A DNA stretch of 64,000 nt from Ancylomarina subtilis (GCF_004217115.1 NZ_SHKN01000004.1:114302-178301), one strand, 5' to 3'. Shown: positions 15,006-24,540, counted from the stretch's first letter. Notes: generated from the sequence alone by a model not told the origin. A program made the numbers and translations.

Positions 15006-17402
15006 CTAAAATTTTACATTCACAGTGTTGGCATCACCCGACTTGATTTTCACTCTCACAGATAAAAGGTTCTTTTGGGCATTCCAGCTAAAATCAGCTT
15101 TTTTACCTGCAAGCTTTACCTTTCTAGGTTCTCTGATTATATTGTGAATAATCAGTTCAAATTCACGATCGACAGCAGAAAAGTTCGTCCCTTTTTCCGA
15201 ATCGAAACGAATCGTCAGGTTCTTCTTGTCAGCTCGAGATGTGAAATTGATTTTCTCGTAATTGCCTTTCTCAAAAGCATCAGGTGTTTGCCCATCATCA
15301 TCAAACAAATAACCATGACCTTCGGCAACAGTACCGGCATGATAATAATGCAAATCGATATGCTTGCTTGAATAGTCAACCGTTGACTGCACCAGTTTGG
15401 CCATCGGTACAAACGAGCCTGCTCGCACATAAACCGGAATATGATCTTCCACAACGTCAACTTTCTTACTTGAGCCGCCTTCAATCATCTGATCGGTATA
15501 AAAATCGAACCAGCTGTTGTTAGCCGGGAAATAAACTTCTCTTTCTATCGCCTTGGCGTCCGTTATTGGCGAAACCAAAAAAGCATCGCCCCACATATAA
15601 GTCTCCGAAACGTCAAATAGTTTGCGATTATTTTCTTCGAAAAACAAGGGACGCATCAGTGGCATACCCGATACCGAATTTTCATGAGCCAGTGAATAGT
15701 TATAGGGCAACATGCGGTATCTCAATTCAATGGCTTTTTTAGCCAGGGCTTTTGTTTTTGCTTCGCGGAACACAGGCTCCGAAGGAACCGCCTCCTGTGC
15801 ATGCGGACGGAAGATAGGCTGAAATACACCATATTGTAACCAACGCACATACAACTCATCATCCAAATTGTCTCCAGCAAAACCACCCAAATCAGAATGC
15901 ATATAAGCCATGCCCTGCAAGCCCATCTGCAAGGAAATCTCTGTTTGAGGTTTTAGTCCGTCCCATGAGCGACTCACATCACCCGACCATGGAATCATGC
16001 CATACCGTTGTGACCCAACAGCACCAGCTCGCATCAAAATGAAAGGGCGCTGATTTGGGAAATCTTTTTTGTAGCCCTCGAAAACCAACTTAGCCCATTG
16101 GTGTCCATAAATATTATGCACCTCATCAGCCGAACCATTGACATGTTGCAAGGCTGAAGGATGAACCTCAGGTTCGCCTAAATCGCCCCACCAGCCACCA
16201 ACGCCATTGTTGATTTGTTCCTTGTAAATATTCCAAAACCAATCTATCGCTTCGGGCTTAAAAACATCAACCAATCCCGTATTTCCAAAATAAAAATCGT
16301 ATTTGAATGGATTTCCCAAAGAATCCGTACCCAACACTTTATTTTCAACCGCCTCGTCCCAACGCTTGGATGTAGTCAAAATAAAGGGCTCTGTAATCAA
16401 AATCGTTTTAACGCCCTGCTTATTAAAATCGGCCATCATCTGTTTCGGATCAGGAAACGAATCTCTTAAAAATTCCAGATTTCCCATATTCCCTTTCATC
16501 TCTTTTCCAAACCAGAATAAGTCCAGAATAATGGCATCCAAAGGAATACTGTCCTTTTTAAAAGCCTCCACAGTTTCACGTGTTTCCTTTTCGGAATGGT
16601 AACCAAAACGAGATGAAAAATTCCCCAAAGCCCATCGGGGAATCAAGGCTTGTTTTCCGGTCAGATCAGTAAATTCCTGCATAAATTCAGGCCAGGTACC
16701 ACCCGCAATCACCTGATAAGTTTTTCTTCCGGAAAGCGTTTCGTACGCTAACGTATTATTCTTTTCACTATCCAAATCCAGAAATCCAATCGGTGCATTG
16801 TCGAAATGAACCGCATAACACTTCGATGAAATCACCAAAGGCATGGTGTAATTCATCAATTCGGAATGCGTTCCGTAACCATAGTGAGCTCTGTTGTATA
16901 ACTGCAATTTGTAACCCCGGCGGTTCATACCCAAAACACGGGCTCCACCTCCCATTAGTGACTCTGTACTGTCCAAATTGAATTCGATATTCTCATATTC
17001 ATTTGAAGCAAAATAGCCTCTCTTTTCAGATATCAATTGGTTTCCCTTGTAGCTGTAGCTGATCTGAAAAGGCGATTTGTTTAATAAGACCTTCATGCCT
17101 GAACTGGCATATGTCAGTTCAGACTTGCTGTCTGTCAATTTAGCCTTAACTTCTTCGGGTTTTAAAACAACAGCGTGCGACTCGGCATTGAAACGTTCCC
17201 CTGCCGGGATAAAACTTGTTTCAACAATATTCTTATTATAAAACTTAATCAAATACTGACCATCGTTCGTGTTTACAACCAAATGCTCATTTTTTAATTC
17301 GTAACTCTTATAAGTACGTTGCTTGTTTTGTGCAATCGCAATTCCGGAAAGGAACACGAGTAAACACAGAACCTGAATCTTTAAAAAGAAATTCTTTCTC
17401 AT
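15006..17402 (-). CDS. GH31 alpha-glucosidase or 4-alpha-glucosyltransferase
   Basis: This 798-residue GH31 enzyme has a Sec signal peptide (cleavage near IAIAQ, residue 25). The order is an N-terminal beta-sandwich, the TIM barrel (about 250-620) and C-terminal beta domains of the DUF5110 type. The nucleophile is Asp407 in GGWWGDLGEPE and the acid/base is Asp475 in PWSGDVSRSW. The WWGDLGEPE form differs from the common WxDMNE signature and recalls the Cellvibrio japonicus Agd31B transglucosylase branch, so 4-alpha-glucosyl transfer is as likely as simple hydrolysis. It should act on malto-oligosaccharides in the periplasm. It lies 77 bp after susA in the same operon. Confidence 0.93.
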   Translation of the reverse strand: MRKNFFLKIQVLCLLVFLSGIAIAQNKQRTYKSYELKNEHLVVNTNDGQYLIKFYNKNIVETSFIPAGERFNAESHAVVLKPEEVKAKLTDSKSELTYASSGMKVLLNKSPFQISYSYKGNQLISEKRGYFASNEYENIEFNLDSTESLMGGGARVLGMNRRGYKLQLYNRAHYGYGTHSELMNYTMPLVISSKCYAVHFDNAPIGFLDLDSEKNNTLAYETLSGRKTYQVIAGGTWPEFMQEFTDLTGKQALIPRWALGNFSSRFGYHSEKETRETVEAFKKDSIPLDAIILDLFWFGKEMKGNMGNLEFLRDSFPDPKQMMADFNKQGVKTILITEPFILTTSKRWDEAVENKVLGTDSLGNPFKYDFYFGNTGLVDVFKPEAIDWFWNIYKEQINNGVGGWWGDLGEPEVHPSALQHVNGSADEVHNIYGHQWAKLVFEGYKKDFPNQRPFILMRAGAVGSQRYGMIPWSGDVSRSWDGLKPQTEISLQMGLQGMAYMHSDLGGFAGDNLDDELYVRWLQYGVFQPIFRPHAQEAVPSEPVFREAKTKALAKKAIELRYRMLPYNYSLAHENSVSGMPLMRPLFFEENNRKLFDVSETYMWGDAFLVSPITDAKAIEREVYFPANNSWFDFYTDQMIEGGSSKKVDVVEDHIPVYVRAGSFVPMAKLVQSTVDYSSKHIDLHYYHAGTVAEGHGYLFDDDGQTPDAFEKGNYEKINFTSRADKKNLTIRFDSEKGTNFSAVDREFELIIHNIIREPRKVKLAGKKADFSWNAQKNLLSVRVKIKSGDANTVNVKF

Positions 17403-17479
17403 TTTTATATTATCGTATCAAACAGATATACTTAAACGCTGAAAGTCAAAAAGACTCTATCAGGTTTTAAATCATCACA

Positions 17480-19342
17480 TTATTTTAATTCCAAAATCAT
17501 AACCGATTTTGCAGGTACTTCAATTGTGCTGATATCGTTTAATTTTTCGCCTGTCATCACATTTTGAGCTGATGTAAAACCCGACATCACTTCATCAAAT
17601 CTTTTACGGTCGACTGTTTTAGCCTCATCTTCATCATTGTTCATGATCACCATAATGGTTTTCTCATCATTCGAACGGAAATAAACGTAAGTTTCATCCT
17701 GAGGCACAAAATGCATCAATTTACCCGTGTGTAATACGGGATTATTCTTGCGGTAATTCAAGAGTTTTTTTAAGAAATCAAAGGCTTCATTTTCACGATC
17801 GGTTCTTCCCTCTTTTGTAAAGGCATTTCTCTGGTCACCTTCCCAACCTCCTGGAAAATCAACACGCATCACCCCATCACCATCAGATTTACGACCTTCC
17901 ATCAGGATTTCGCCACCGTAGTACAATTGAGGAATCCCTCGAGTCGTCAATAAGAAACTCATCAACATTTTATATTTACGCATGTCACCATTCAGGACGG
18001 TCATCATTCTATCCGTGTCGTGATTCTCCATGAAAGTGAAAATATTTTCAGGATGCGGATAGAAGTAATCGAAAGCTAAAGAATTGTACAGTCGAATCAA
18101 ACCCGTATTCCAGTTCAATTTCTCATCCAATGCTTTAGTCATGGCTTCCAATAATGAAAAGTCCATCACACAAGGTAAGTTTGAGTTATAAGCATCGTGA
18201 TTTAAGGCATCTTCCTGCCAATACGAAATTTCGGCAGCCGTACTTAACCAGGTTTCACCAACGATATTAAAATTCGGGTATTCGGTCATAATTGCTCCGG
18301 AATAAACCGCCATCGCATCTTTATCATTATAGGGGTAAGTATCAACACGAACACCACCCAAATCAGCAAATTCGATCCACCAAATGGTGTTCTGAATTAA
18401 ATAGGTCAACAACAAATCGTTTTTCTGATTCAAGTCGGGCATACTTGTATCAAACCAGCCATTAAAATTTAAATCGTAATCGACTTTTGATACATAAGGA
18501 TCATTCGTAGTACTCTTACGGTGATTCGAATTGGTAAACTCAGGGAAAGTGTGAACCCAATCCTTCGAAGGCAAATCTTTCATCCACCAATGCACAGAGG
18601 CTGAGTGGTTGGTTACAATATCGATAATCAATTTGATACCACGCTTCTTTGCTTCAGCAGACAAACGGGCATAATCATCGTTCGTGCCATAACGGGCATC
18701 GATTTTATAAAAGTCAGAAATAGCATAGGTATGATAGGATACCTTATCCATATTATCCTCCATCAAAGGGGTATTCCAAAGAGCCGTAATGCCCAGTTCC
18801 TGCAAATAATCCAAATGGTTGATAATTCCCTGAATATCGCCACCATGACGGGCATTGGGGTTCTCTCTGTCGCAAATATCTTTCATTCCCTTAACAGTAT
18901 CGTTATCGGGATTACCGTTGGAGAAACGGTCGGGCATGGTGAGGTACACCACATCTGATGAATCAAAACCTTTACGATCAGCAGAACCCGCTCGCCTTTG
19001 TTTCAATTCGTATTGGTATGTTGCTTTTGTTTTGCCCTTATCTGTGAAAAGGATATCAAAACTACCGGCTTTAGCCGATTTGTCAATCAGAAGATTAACG
19101 AACAAATAATTGGGATTATCCGTCTTAATGACTCTATCAATTGCGACTCCCGGGTAGTCAATCGCCACCCGGCAATCTGAAATATTTTCGCCATGAATCA
19201 TGACTTGTAATTTGGGATTGGTCATATTCGCCCACCAAAACATGGGTTCAACATGATCCAATTTAATTCTCCCTGCAAAGGAAGATGTCCCAGAGATAAA
19301 TATGAGACTCAATACGATTAATAAGGTTTTTAATCTATTCAT
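17480..19342 (-). CDS. susA: SusA-type neopullulanase / cyclomaltodextrinase (GH13)
   Basis: The start is ATG at 19342 (MNRLKTLLIV), giving a signal peptide ending near SSFAG; the longer frame to 19498 is AT-rich and not signal-like. The 620-residue protein matches SusA of Bacteroides in size and layout: an N-terminal cyclomaltodextrinase-N beta domain (about 25-115), the GH13 barrel, and a Cyc-maltodext_C domain. Catalytic residues are Asp334 (GGVRVDTYPY), Glu363 (VGETW) and Asp442 (ENHDTDRM), with DIVTNH as region I. It should hydrolyse maltodextrins, pullulan or cyclodextrins in the periplasm. A terminator upstream separates it from maltose phosphorylase, so it probably has its own promoter in 19343-19461. 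Confidence 0.93.
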   Translation of the reverse strand: MNRLKTLLIVLSLIFISGTSSFAGRIKLDHVEPMFWWANMTNPKLQVMIHGENISDCRVAIDYPGVAIDRVIKTDNPNYLFVNLLIDKSAKAGSFDILFTDKGKTKATYQYELKQRRAGSADRKGFDSSDVVYLTMPDRFSNGNPDNDTVKGMKDICDRENPNARHGGDIQGIINHLDYLQELGITALWNTPLMEDNMDKVSYHTYAISDFYKIDARYGTNDDYARLSAEAKKRGIKLIIDIVTNHSASVHWWMKDLPSKDWVHTFPEFTNSNHRKSTTNDPYVSKVDYDLNFNGWFDTSMPDLNQKNDLLLTYLIQNTIWWIEFADLGGVRVDTYPYNDKDAMAVYSGAIMTEYPNFNIVGETWLSTAAEISYWQEDALNHDAYNSNLPCVMDFSLLEAMTKALDEKLNWNTGLIRLYNSLAFDYFYPHPENIFTFMENHDTDRMMTVLNGDMRKYKMLMSFLLTTRGIPQLYYGGEILMEGRKSDGDGVMRVDFPGGWEGDQRNAFTKEGRTDRENEAFDFLKKLLNYRKNNPVLHTGKLMHFVPQDETYVYFRSNDEKTIMVIMNNDEDEAKTVDRKRFDEVMSGFTSAQNVMTGEKLNDISTIEVPAKSVMILELK

Positions 19343-19360
19343 GGTTGGGTTGTTGTTTAT

Positions 19361-19374
19361 CCGATAAATATCGG
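19361..19374. promoter_or_regulatory. Palindrome upstream of susA
   Basis: CCGATAAATATCGG is an inverted repeat (CCGATA / TATCGG) with a 2-bp centre, ending 18 bp before the susA start. It could be an operator or a leader hairpin. It is not the ATCGAAAACGAT sequence found at the other promoters of the locus. Confidence 0.4.
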
Positions 19375-19461
19375 AAGCTTGGTTGTTGAGTTGTTTGATT
19401 CGCAAAATGTACCGGTTGAAAATACATCTTAGCAAATTCCCTTTTGTACTGAATTTTAAAG

Positions 19462-19514
19462 GTAAAAAAATTGGCTTGCACTCCTTGTTCTTATACACAA
19501 TTCAGCAAGCCAAC
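19462..19514 (-). terminator. Terminator after maltose phosphorylase
   Basis: A 9-bp perfect stem (TTGGCTTGC 19471-19479 / GCAAGCCAA 19505-19513) is followed on the minus strand by seven T. It lies 16 bp past the stop codon at 19530 and separates the transporter-phosphorylase genes from susA and the hydrolases. Confidence 0.85.
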
Positions 19515-19529
19515 TTTTCATTAGAGAGA

Positions 19530-21839
19530 TTAATTTTCTATAACAAGACTACTGCTCTTCTCTATTTTATATTCATCGTCCTTGATAAAGATTGAAATAT
19601 CATCCCCTTCTTCATTTATGACACCAACTTCCTCAGCTGACACATAAATATTAAGCAGGTTACCACGGAACAATACTTTAAAAGAATAAGATTGCCATTT
19701 TTCAGGAATTAAAGGCTTCAGGCTAAGTTGTCCATTAACCACACGCATACCTCCAAAACCTTCTACAATCGACATCCATGTACCAGCCATACTGGTAATA
19801 TGTAAGCCTTCGTGAGCTTCACGATTGTAATCATCCAAGTCCAAACGAGACGTTCTTAAATACATTTCGTAAGCACTATCGATATCTCCAATTTTTGAAG
19901 CCAAAATAGAGTGGATACATGGTGATAATGACGACTCGTGAAGTGTTCTTGGCTCATAGAAATTATAATTCTTCTTGATGGTTTCCATGTCGTAGTTCTC
20001 TTCAAACAAATAAACGCCTTGTAAGACATCAGCTTGTTTGATAAAACATGAACGAAGAATTCTATCCCAAGACCAGAACTGGTTGATCGGACGGAATTGA
20101 GGATCCAAATCGGAAGCCATCAACTGTTCCTTGTCCATGAAACCATCTTGTTGCATGAAAACACCGGTTTCCTCATCAACAGGGAAATGCATATTTTCAA
20201 GAATATCATTCCATCTGGCCGTTTCTGTTTCGAAATCGAAATTCAGGTTTTTGATAATTTCCTCGTAACGTGCAGGATTACTCTCTTTCACATGTTTGAA
20301 TGCTTCCTGAGTATAAGACATACACCAACAAGCAATGGTATTGGTATACCAGTTGTTGTTCACATTGTTCTCGTACTCATTAGGTCCGGTAACGCCAAGC
20401 ATCACATATTTCTTTTTCGCCTCTGAGTAAGTAATTCTCTGACTCCAGAAACGTGAAATTCCAACCAAAACATCCAGACCATATTCAGCTAAATACGCTT
20501 TATCATCTGTATGACGGATGTAGTTATAAATGGCAAATGCAATGGCTCCATTACGGTGAATTTCTTCAAAAGTAATTTCCCATTCGTTATGGCACTCTTC
20601 ACCATTCATAGTTACCATAGGATAAAGAGCAGCCCCATTTGTGAATCCTAATTTCTCAGCATTCTCAATTGCTTTTTGCAATTGCTTGTGACGATAAATC
20701 AACAGATTACGAGTCACTTCCGGACGAGATGTACTCAAATAGAATGGCACACAATAAGCTTCAGTATCCCAATAAGTAGACCCACCGTATTTCTCACCAG
20801 TAAATCCCTTAGGACCAATATTCAAACGCTCATCTTCACCTGTATAGGTTTGATTCAACTGGAAAATATTGAAACGAATCGCCTGCTGAGCAGCCACATC
20901 CCCTTCAATTACGATATCAGAAATCGTCCATTTTTCAGCCCAGGCTGCAACATGTTCTTCCAGTAGGGCACCATAACCTTTTTCGAAAGCAGCAGCTGAA
21001 ACCTTAGCTGCATTGCCACTGATCTCTGTTTTGTTGTGATTTAATGAACTTAAAACACTCACATATTTGTAAAAGCTAAGCTCATCGCCTTGCTCAACAC
21101 TAAATTCAACGGTGTTGGCAACATACTTTTCCTTTTCGATGATATCAGCGGTTGCAGTTACATCCTGTCCGTTCTTTAAAACCTTATAACGCATGTTCAT
21201 ACAAACATGGAAATCAAGTTTTTTAGTGCGAGCCGTAATATAAGCTTCACCAGTCATCGACTTGGTGTTCAAAATATCCCAAAACTTCTCATCATAGTTC
21301 GAGTCTTCGTTTTTAACGTCGGCATCGATATATGAATTGAAACTGATTTTGCCATCGAAATTCAGTGCTGTTACTGAATAGCGAATCACACCAACTTCAG
21401 AAGTTACAATGCTCAAAAAACGTTTAGCTTCGATTTTCACCTTATTGCCATTGCTCATTGTAGCCACAAAAGAACGCTCCAATACGCCTTCTTTCATGTT
21501 TAGCGTGCGAATAAATTCACTCACTTCACATTTTGCTAAATCAAGCATTTCTCCGTTTATTTTAACATCAATGCCAATCCAATTTGGCGCATTAAGCACC
21601 TTAGCAAAATATTCAGGGTATCCGTTTTTCCACCATCCCACTCGGGTTTTGTCTGGATAATAAACCCCTGCAATGTAGGTTCCTTGTAAAGTCTCACCGG
21701 AATATTGCTCCTCGAACATAGCTCGTTGACCCATATTTCCATTACCAAGACTAAATATACTTTCTGATGATCGATGATTTTCAGGTGTAAACCCTTCTTC
21801 AATGATACACCACTCATCATGTTTTAAATACTCGTTCAT
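19530..21839 (-). CDS. GH65 maltose phosphorylase
   Basis: This 769-residue GH65 phosphorylase lacks a signal peptide and so acts in the cytoplasm. It splits maltose with phosphate into beta-glucose 1-phosphate and glucose. The general acid is Glu488 in TGPNEYENNVNNNWYTN. The specificity loop reads CHNEWEITFEE, with His417 and Glu419 matching the His-Glu pair that marks maltose phosphorylases among GH65 enzymes. The layout is an N-terminal super-beta-sandwich, an (alpha/alpha)6 barrel (about 310-680) and a small C-terminal beta sheet. The next gene upstream encodes beta-phosphoglucomutase, which uses its product. An intercistronic hairpin lies in the 112-bp gap between them. Confidence 0.95.
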   Translation of the reverse strand: MNEYLKHDEWCIIEEGFTPENHRSSESIFSLGNGNMGQRAMFEEQYSGETLQGTYIAGVYYPDKTRVGWWKNGYPEYFAKVLNAPNWIGIDVKINGEMLDLAKCEVSEFIRTLNMKEGVLERSFVATMSNGNKVKIEAKRFLSIVTSEVGVIRYSVTALNFDGKISFNSYIDADVKNEDSNYDEKFWDILNTKSMTGEAYITARTKKLDFHVCMNMRYKVLKNGQDVTATADIIEKEKYVANTVEFSVEQGDELSFYKYVSVLSSLNHNKTEISGNAAKVSAAAFEKGYGALLEEHVAAWAEKWTISDIVIEGDVAAQQAIRFNIFQLNQTYTGEDERLNIGPKGFTGEKYGGSTYWDTEAYCVPFYLSTSRPEVTRNLLIYRHKQLQKAIENAEKLGFTNGAALYPMVTMNGEECHNEWEITFEEIHRNGAIAFAIYNYIRHTDDKAYLAEYGLDVLVGISRFWSQRITYSEAKKKYVMLGVTGPNEYENNVNNNWYTNTIACWCMSYTQEAFKHVKESNPARYEEIIKNLNFDFETETARWNDILENMHFPVDEETGVFMQQDGFMDKEQLMASDLDPQFRPINQFWSWDRILRSCFIKQADVLQGVYLFEENYDMETIKKNYNFYEPRTLHESSLSPCIHSILASKIGDIDSAYEMYLRTSRLDLDDYNREAHEGLHITSMAGTWMSIVEGFGGMRVVNGQLSLKPLIPEKWQSYSFKVLFRGNLLNIYVSAEEVGVINEEGDDISIFIKDDEYKIEKSSSLVIEN

Positions 21840-21923
21840 TTTTCTTCAATTTTTAGATTACAGTCTCAATAAAAATTATGAGCTGATAGTAACCTGCTAC
21901 ATTTAATTGAAAAGCTTTTTATC

Positions 21924-21949
21924 GTACGATGCGACAAAAGCCATCGTAC
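21924..21949. other. Intercistronic hairpin
   Basis: GTACGATG (21924-21931) pairs with CATCGTAC (21942-21949) around a 10-nt loop, 3 bp past the pgmB stop codon. The adjacent ATCGTACGAT (21921-21930) is a perfect palindrome. No T-run follows on the minus strand, so it may stabilise or process the operon mRNA. Confidence 0.5.
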
Positions 21950-21951
21950 TC

Positions 21952-22608
21952 TTATTTTAATTCGGATTCCATTTTTTCAAAAGAAAAACCCTCAAACCCC
22001 GGAACAACGAAATTGGCCTTATTTAACACCTCAGGCGAACCAATTCCGACACAACGCATACCGCCATTTATTGCGGCCTCTACACCAGCCTCAGCATCTT
22101 CAAACACAACACAGTTAGCTGGATCGAAACCTAAAAGTTCGGCACCTTTAAGAAATACCTCCGGATCCGGCTTAGCTTTGCTAACATGTGTTCCATCAAC
22201 AATCGCATCGAAATATGGGGTCAGTTCCAATTGATTAAGAATGGTCATGGCATTCTTACTTGCAGAGCCCAAGGCAATCTTAATACCTTTAGCTTTTAGA
22301 TCTTCAAAGAAATCCTTCACACCAGGTAAAATTTCATCAGGTGTCATCTTCAGAATATATTGTAAATATTCCTCATTCTTTTTAGCAGCCAATTTCAATT
22401 GCGTTTCTTCATCAAGATCAACGCCTCCAATTTCCATTAGAATCTCCAAAGAACGCATACGGCTCACACCTTTCAATCGTTCATTATCCTCCTCTGTAAA
22501 ATCGAAGCCCAATCCATTGGCCAAGCTTTTCCAAGCTATATAGTGGTATTTCGCAGTATCAACTACAACACCATCTAAATCAAAAATACATGCACTAATC
22601 GCTCCCAT
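21952..22608 (-). CDS. pgmB: Beta-phosphoglucomutase
   Basis: This 218-residue HAD phosphomutase interconverts beta-glucose 1-phosphate and glucose 6-phosphate in the cytoplasm. Motif I is IFDLDGVVVDTAKYHY, with Asp10 (phosphorylated) and Asp12 (acid/base). The cap helix has KGVSRMRSLEIL, the substrate-binding sequence of the family. Motif II is GSASKN (about 114-119), the motif III lysine is in KAKPDPEVF, and motif IV is FEDAEAGVEAA. It is the expected partner of the maltose phosphorylase encoded next, and starts 34 bp after the MFS gene, so the three form one transcription unit. Confidence 0.95.
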   Translation of the reverse strand: MGAISACIFDLDGVVVDTAKYHYIAWKSLANGLGFDFTEEDNERLKGVSRMRSLEILMEIGGVDLDEETQLKLAAKKNEEYLQYILKMTPDEILPGVKDFFEDLKAKGIKIALGSASKNAMTILNQLELTPYFDAIVDGTHVSKAKPDPEVFLKGAELLGFDPANCVVFEDAEAGVEAAINGGMRCVGIGSPEVLNKANFVVPGFEGFSFEKMESELK

Positions 22609-22642
22609 GGGATTTTTTTTATAGTATAAACAGTTATCAAAA

Positions 22643-24040
22643 TTAGTTCACAGCTTTAGCTTGCTTAACAAACATAACCGAGATGGCTCCCAAAATCATG
22701 CATACACCGCATAAAACCAAAACATATATGGCTTCACCATTGAAAAATTCTTTCAAAATTGGACCACCAACAAAACCACTAACAATCTGAGGACCTGCAA
22801 TCGTGAAATTAAAAATTCCCATAAAAATGCCCATTTTATCGGCTGGCAAGGAGTCAGATAAAATCGCATAAGGCATAGCCAGAATAGCTGCCCAGGCAAT
22901 GCCGACTCCAACCATAGGAATTAACCAATAAACTGCACTTGAAGGCACAACAACCTGTGTGATCAATAAATTTAAATGAATCATGTCTCCACCCGAAAAC
23001 ATCAGGGTAGACAAAAAGCCAAGGCCTCCCAGTAAAAGAGACACACTATAAACCGTTTTACGACCTATTTTAGTGGCTATTCGTGACATGAAAATTGAAA
23101 ATATTGCTGCAAATAGACTGTAACCAGCAAATAAAATACCGACCCAGTTACCCGCATCCTGATAAGCTTTTGATGACGTATCGCTTATTGGGCAACCCCA
23201 AATATGCTGAGCTACAGCAGAAGTTGTATAAACCCACATTAAATACAAGGCAAACCAAGAAAAGAACTGAACAATAGCAAGTTGCAACATCGTTTTTGGC
23301 GTTTGCTTCAACAAACGGAAAAAACCCATGACACCTTTCTCACTCGGATCCTTCTTTTTAGTCAAATCAAGTCCCTTGTACTCTGCATACTCTTTAGGAG
23401 CGTATTCTTTTGTTCTGAATACTGTCCAAATAACGGAAAGCAAGAGAGCACCACCTCCTATATAGAAAGACCAAACGACAGAAGAAGGCACTTCTCCATC
23501 AGGAGCAACATTGGCAACCCCCAAAACATTGGTTAATACAAAAGGTAAAATGGACCCCAAAACAGCACCCGTATTGATAAGGAAACTCTGGACAGAATAA
23601 CCAAGGTTACGTTGTTCTGAAGGTACCATATCGGCTACTAAAGCTCTGAAAGGTTGCATTGTAATATTAAAGGACCCATCCATAATGGCAAACATTAAGG
23701 CTCCAAATACCAAGGCTGGCATTACATACACAGCGATACCCGCATTCGGTAAAAAGAACATGGCTAAGGCTGCAACAATGGCTCCACCAAAAATATAAGG
23801 CCCCCTACGTCCTAATCGATTCCAGGTTCTATCACTAGCGCCACCAACTATAGGCTGAACAATTAAGCCCATTACAGGAGCAGCTAACCAAAAAAGTGAA
23901 AGGTGATGCAAATCAGCACCTAAATTCGATAGAATACGACTTACATTGGCACCTTGCAAAGCAAACCCCATCTGTATTCCAAGAAAACCAAAACTCACAT
24001 TCCAAATTTGCCAAAAATTTAAACGAGGTTGTTTCTTCAT
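22643..24040 (-). CDS. MFS maltose/oligosaccharide transporter (SLC45-like)
   Basis: The start is ATG at 24040 (MKKQPRLNFWQIWN); the frame runs 19 codons further but without transporter-like sequence. The 465-residue inner-membrane protein has about 12 hydrophobic segments. The N-terminal GFALQGANVSRIL, the loop DRTWNRLGRRGPYI between helices 2 and 3, and DGSFNITMQPFRALVAD are typical of the glycoside-pentoside-hexuronide / SLC45-type branch that imports maltose or sucrose with protons. It is first in an operon with pgmB and maltose phosphorylase, so maltose import is the likely job. A palindromic LacI-type operator lies 83 bp upstream of the start. Confidence 0.9.
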   Translation of the reverse strand: MKKQPRLNFWQIWNVSFGFLGIQMGFALQGANVSRILSNLGADLHHLSLFWLAAPVMGLIVQPIVGGASDRTWNRLGRRGPYIFGGAIVAALAMFFLPNAGIAVYVMPALVFGALMFAIMDGSFNITMQPFRALVADMVPSEQRNLGYSVQSFLINTGAVLGSILPFVLTNVLGVANVAPDGEVPSSVVWSFYIGGGALLLSVIWTVFRTKEYAPKEYAEYKGLDLTKKKDPSEKGVMGFFRLLKQTPKTMLQLAIVQFFSWFALYLMWVYTTSAVAQHIWGCPISDTSSKAYQDAGNWVGILFAGYSLFAAIFSIFMSRIATKIGRKTVYSVSLLLGGLGFLSTLMFSGGDMIHLNLLITQVVVPSSAVYWLIPMVGVGIAWAAILAMPYAILSDSLPADKMGIFMGIFNFTIAGPQIVSGFVGGPILKEFFNGEAIYVLVLCGVCMILGAISVMFVKQAKAVN

Positions 24041-24123
24041 TAGATTATCATTTTGAATGGTATTATTAAATATCAAACTACACATTGTAATCTGCAAAGG
24101 GATATTCTCTCAAAATTAAAGCT

Positions 24124-24135
24124 ATCGAAAACGAT
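24124..24135. promoter_or_regulatory. LacI-type operator, copy 1
   Basis: ATCGAAAACGAT has inverted arms ATCG / CGAT around AAAA. The same 12 bp occur at 25978-25989 and 32555-32566 in front of the two susC genes. It lies 83 bp upstream of the MFS start. The likely binder is the LacI protein encoded at 24541-25563. Confidence 0.75.
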
Positions 24136-24470
24136 AACAGTCAAATACAAAAAAATATCGTCAGAATTGAGACACAAATAGGCTAACTCGGCTTGTGTCA
24201 CCTTAAAAAAAAGGTACCAATCCCAATTAAACTGAGCTACAGCTCAGCTTGAGATCAATAATAAAGGAAGTAATTATTCAATATAGTCGGAATAGAGGTT
24301 ACCCTCTGGAATTCAAAATTAGACTAAATTTTACAGAATATCAAAAAATAAAACAAATATGGAATTCAGGAAAGCCCATGAACAGGGAGCTAAACAGCAT
24401 TTCAAACGGTTGCGAAACAAATTTTAAAAAGTAAAAAAATATTTAAATAGAATCATTTTAAGCTATACCC

Positions 24471-24514
24471 CTAAAAAAATATCTCTAAAAGCACCAAATT
24501 GCTAATAGAGATAT
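24471..24514 (-). terminator. Terminator of the LacI regulator gene
   Basis: The stem ATATCTCT (24479-24486) / AGAGATAT (24507-24514) is followed on the minus strand by a run of T. It lies 26 bp past the stop codon at 24541. Confidence 0.8.
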
Positions 24515-24540
24515 CCACTCAATATCTAAACAAGTTAAAA

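Larger units (their letters stand above)
24041..24540. other. Intergenic region: operon promoter and lacI terminator
   Basis: No gene is seen in these 500 bp. Next to the MFS gene lies the ATCGAAAACGAT palindrome. Further away are a small palindrome TGAGCTACAGCTCA (24230-24243) and the terminator of the regulator gene. A short frame at 24249-24434 has no coding character. Confidence 0.7.

Noticed and set aside
21921-21930. ATCGTACGAT as a further LacI operator
   Set aside because: It is a perfect palindrome, but it differs in its centre from ATCGAAAACGAT, lies between two genes of one operon and is better explained as part of the hairpin at 21924-21949.
24249-24434. 61-codon frame between lacI and the MFS gene
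   Set aside because: No start context or homology; it lies in a promoter/terminator region.
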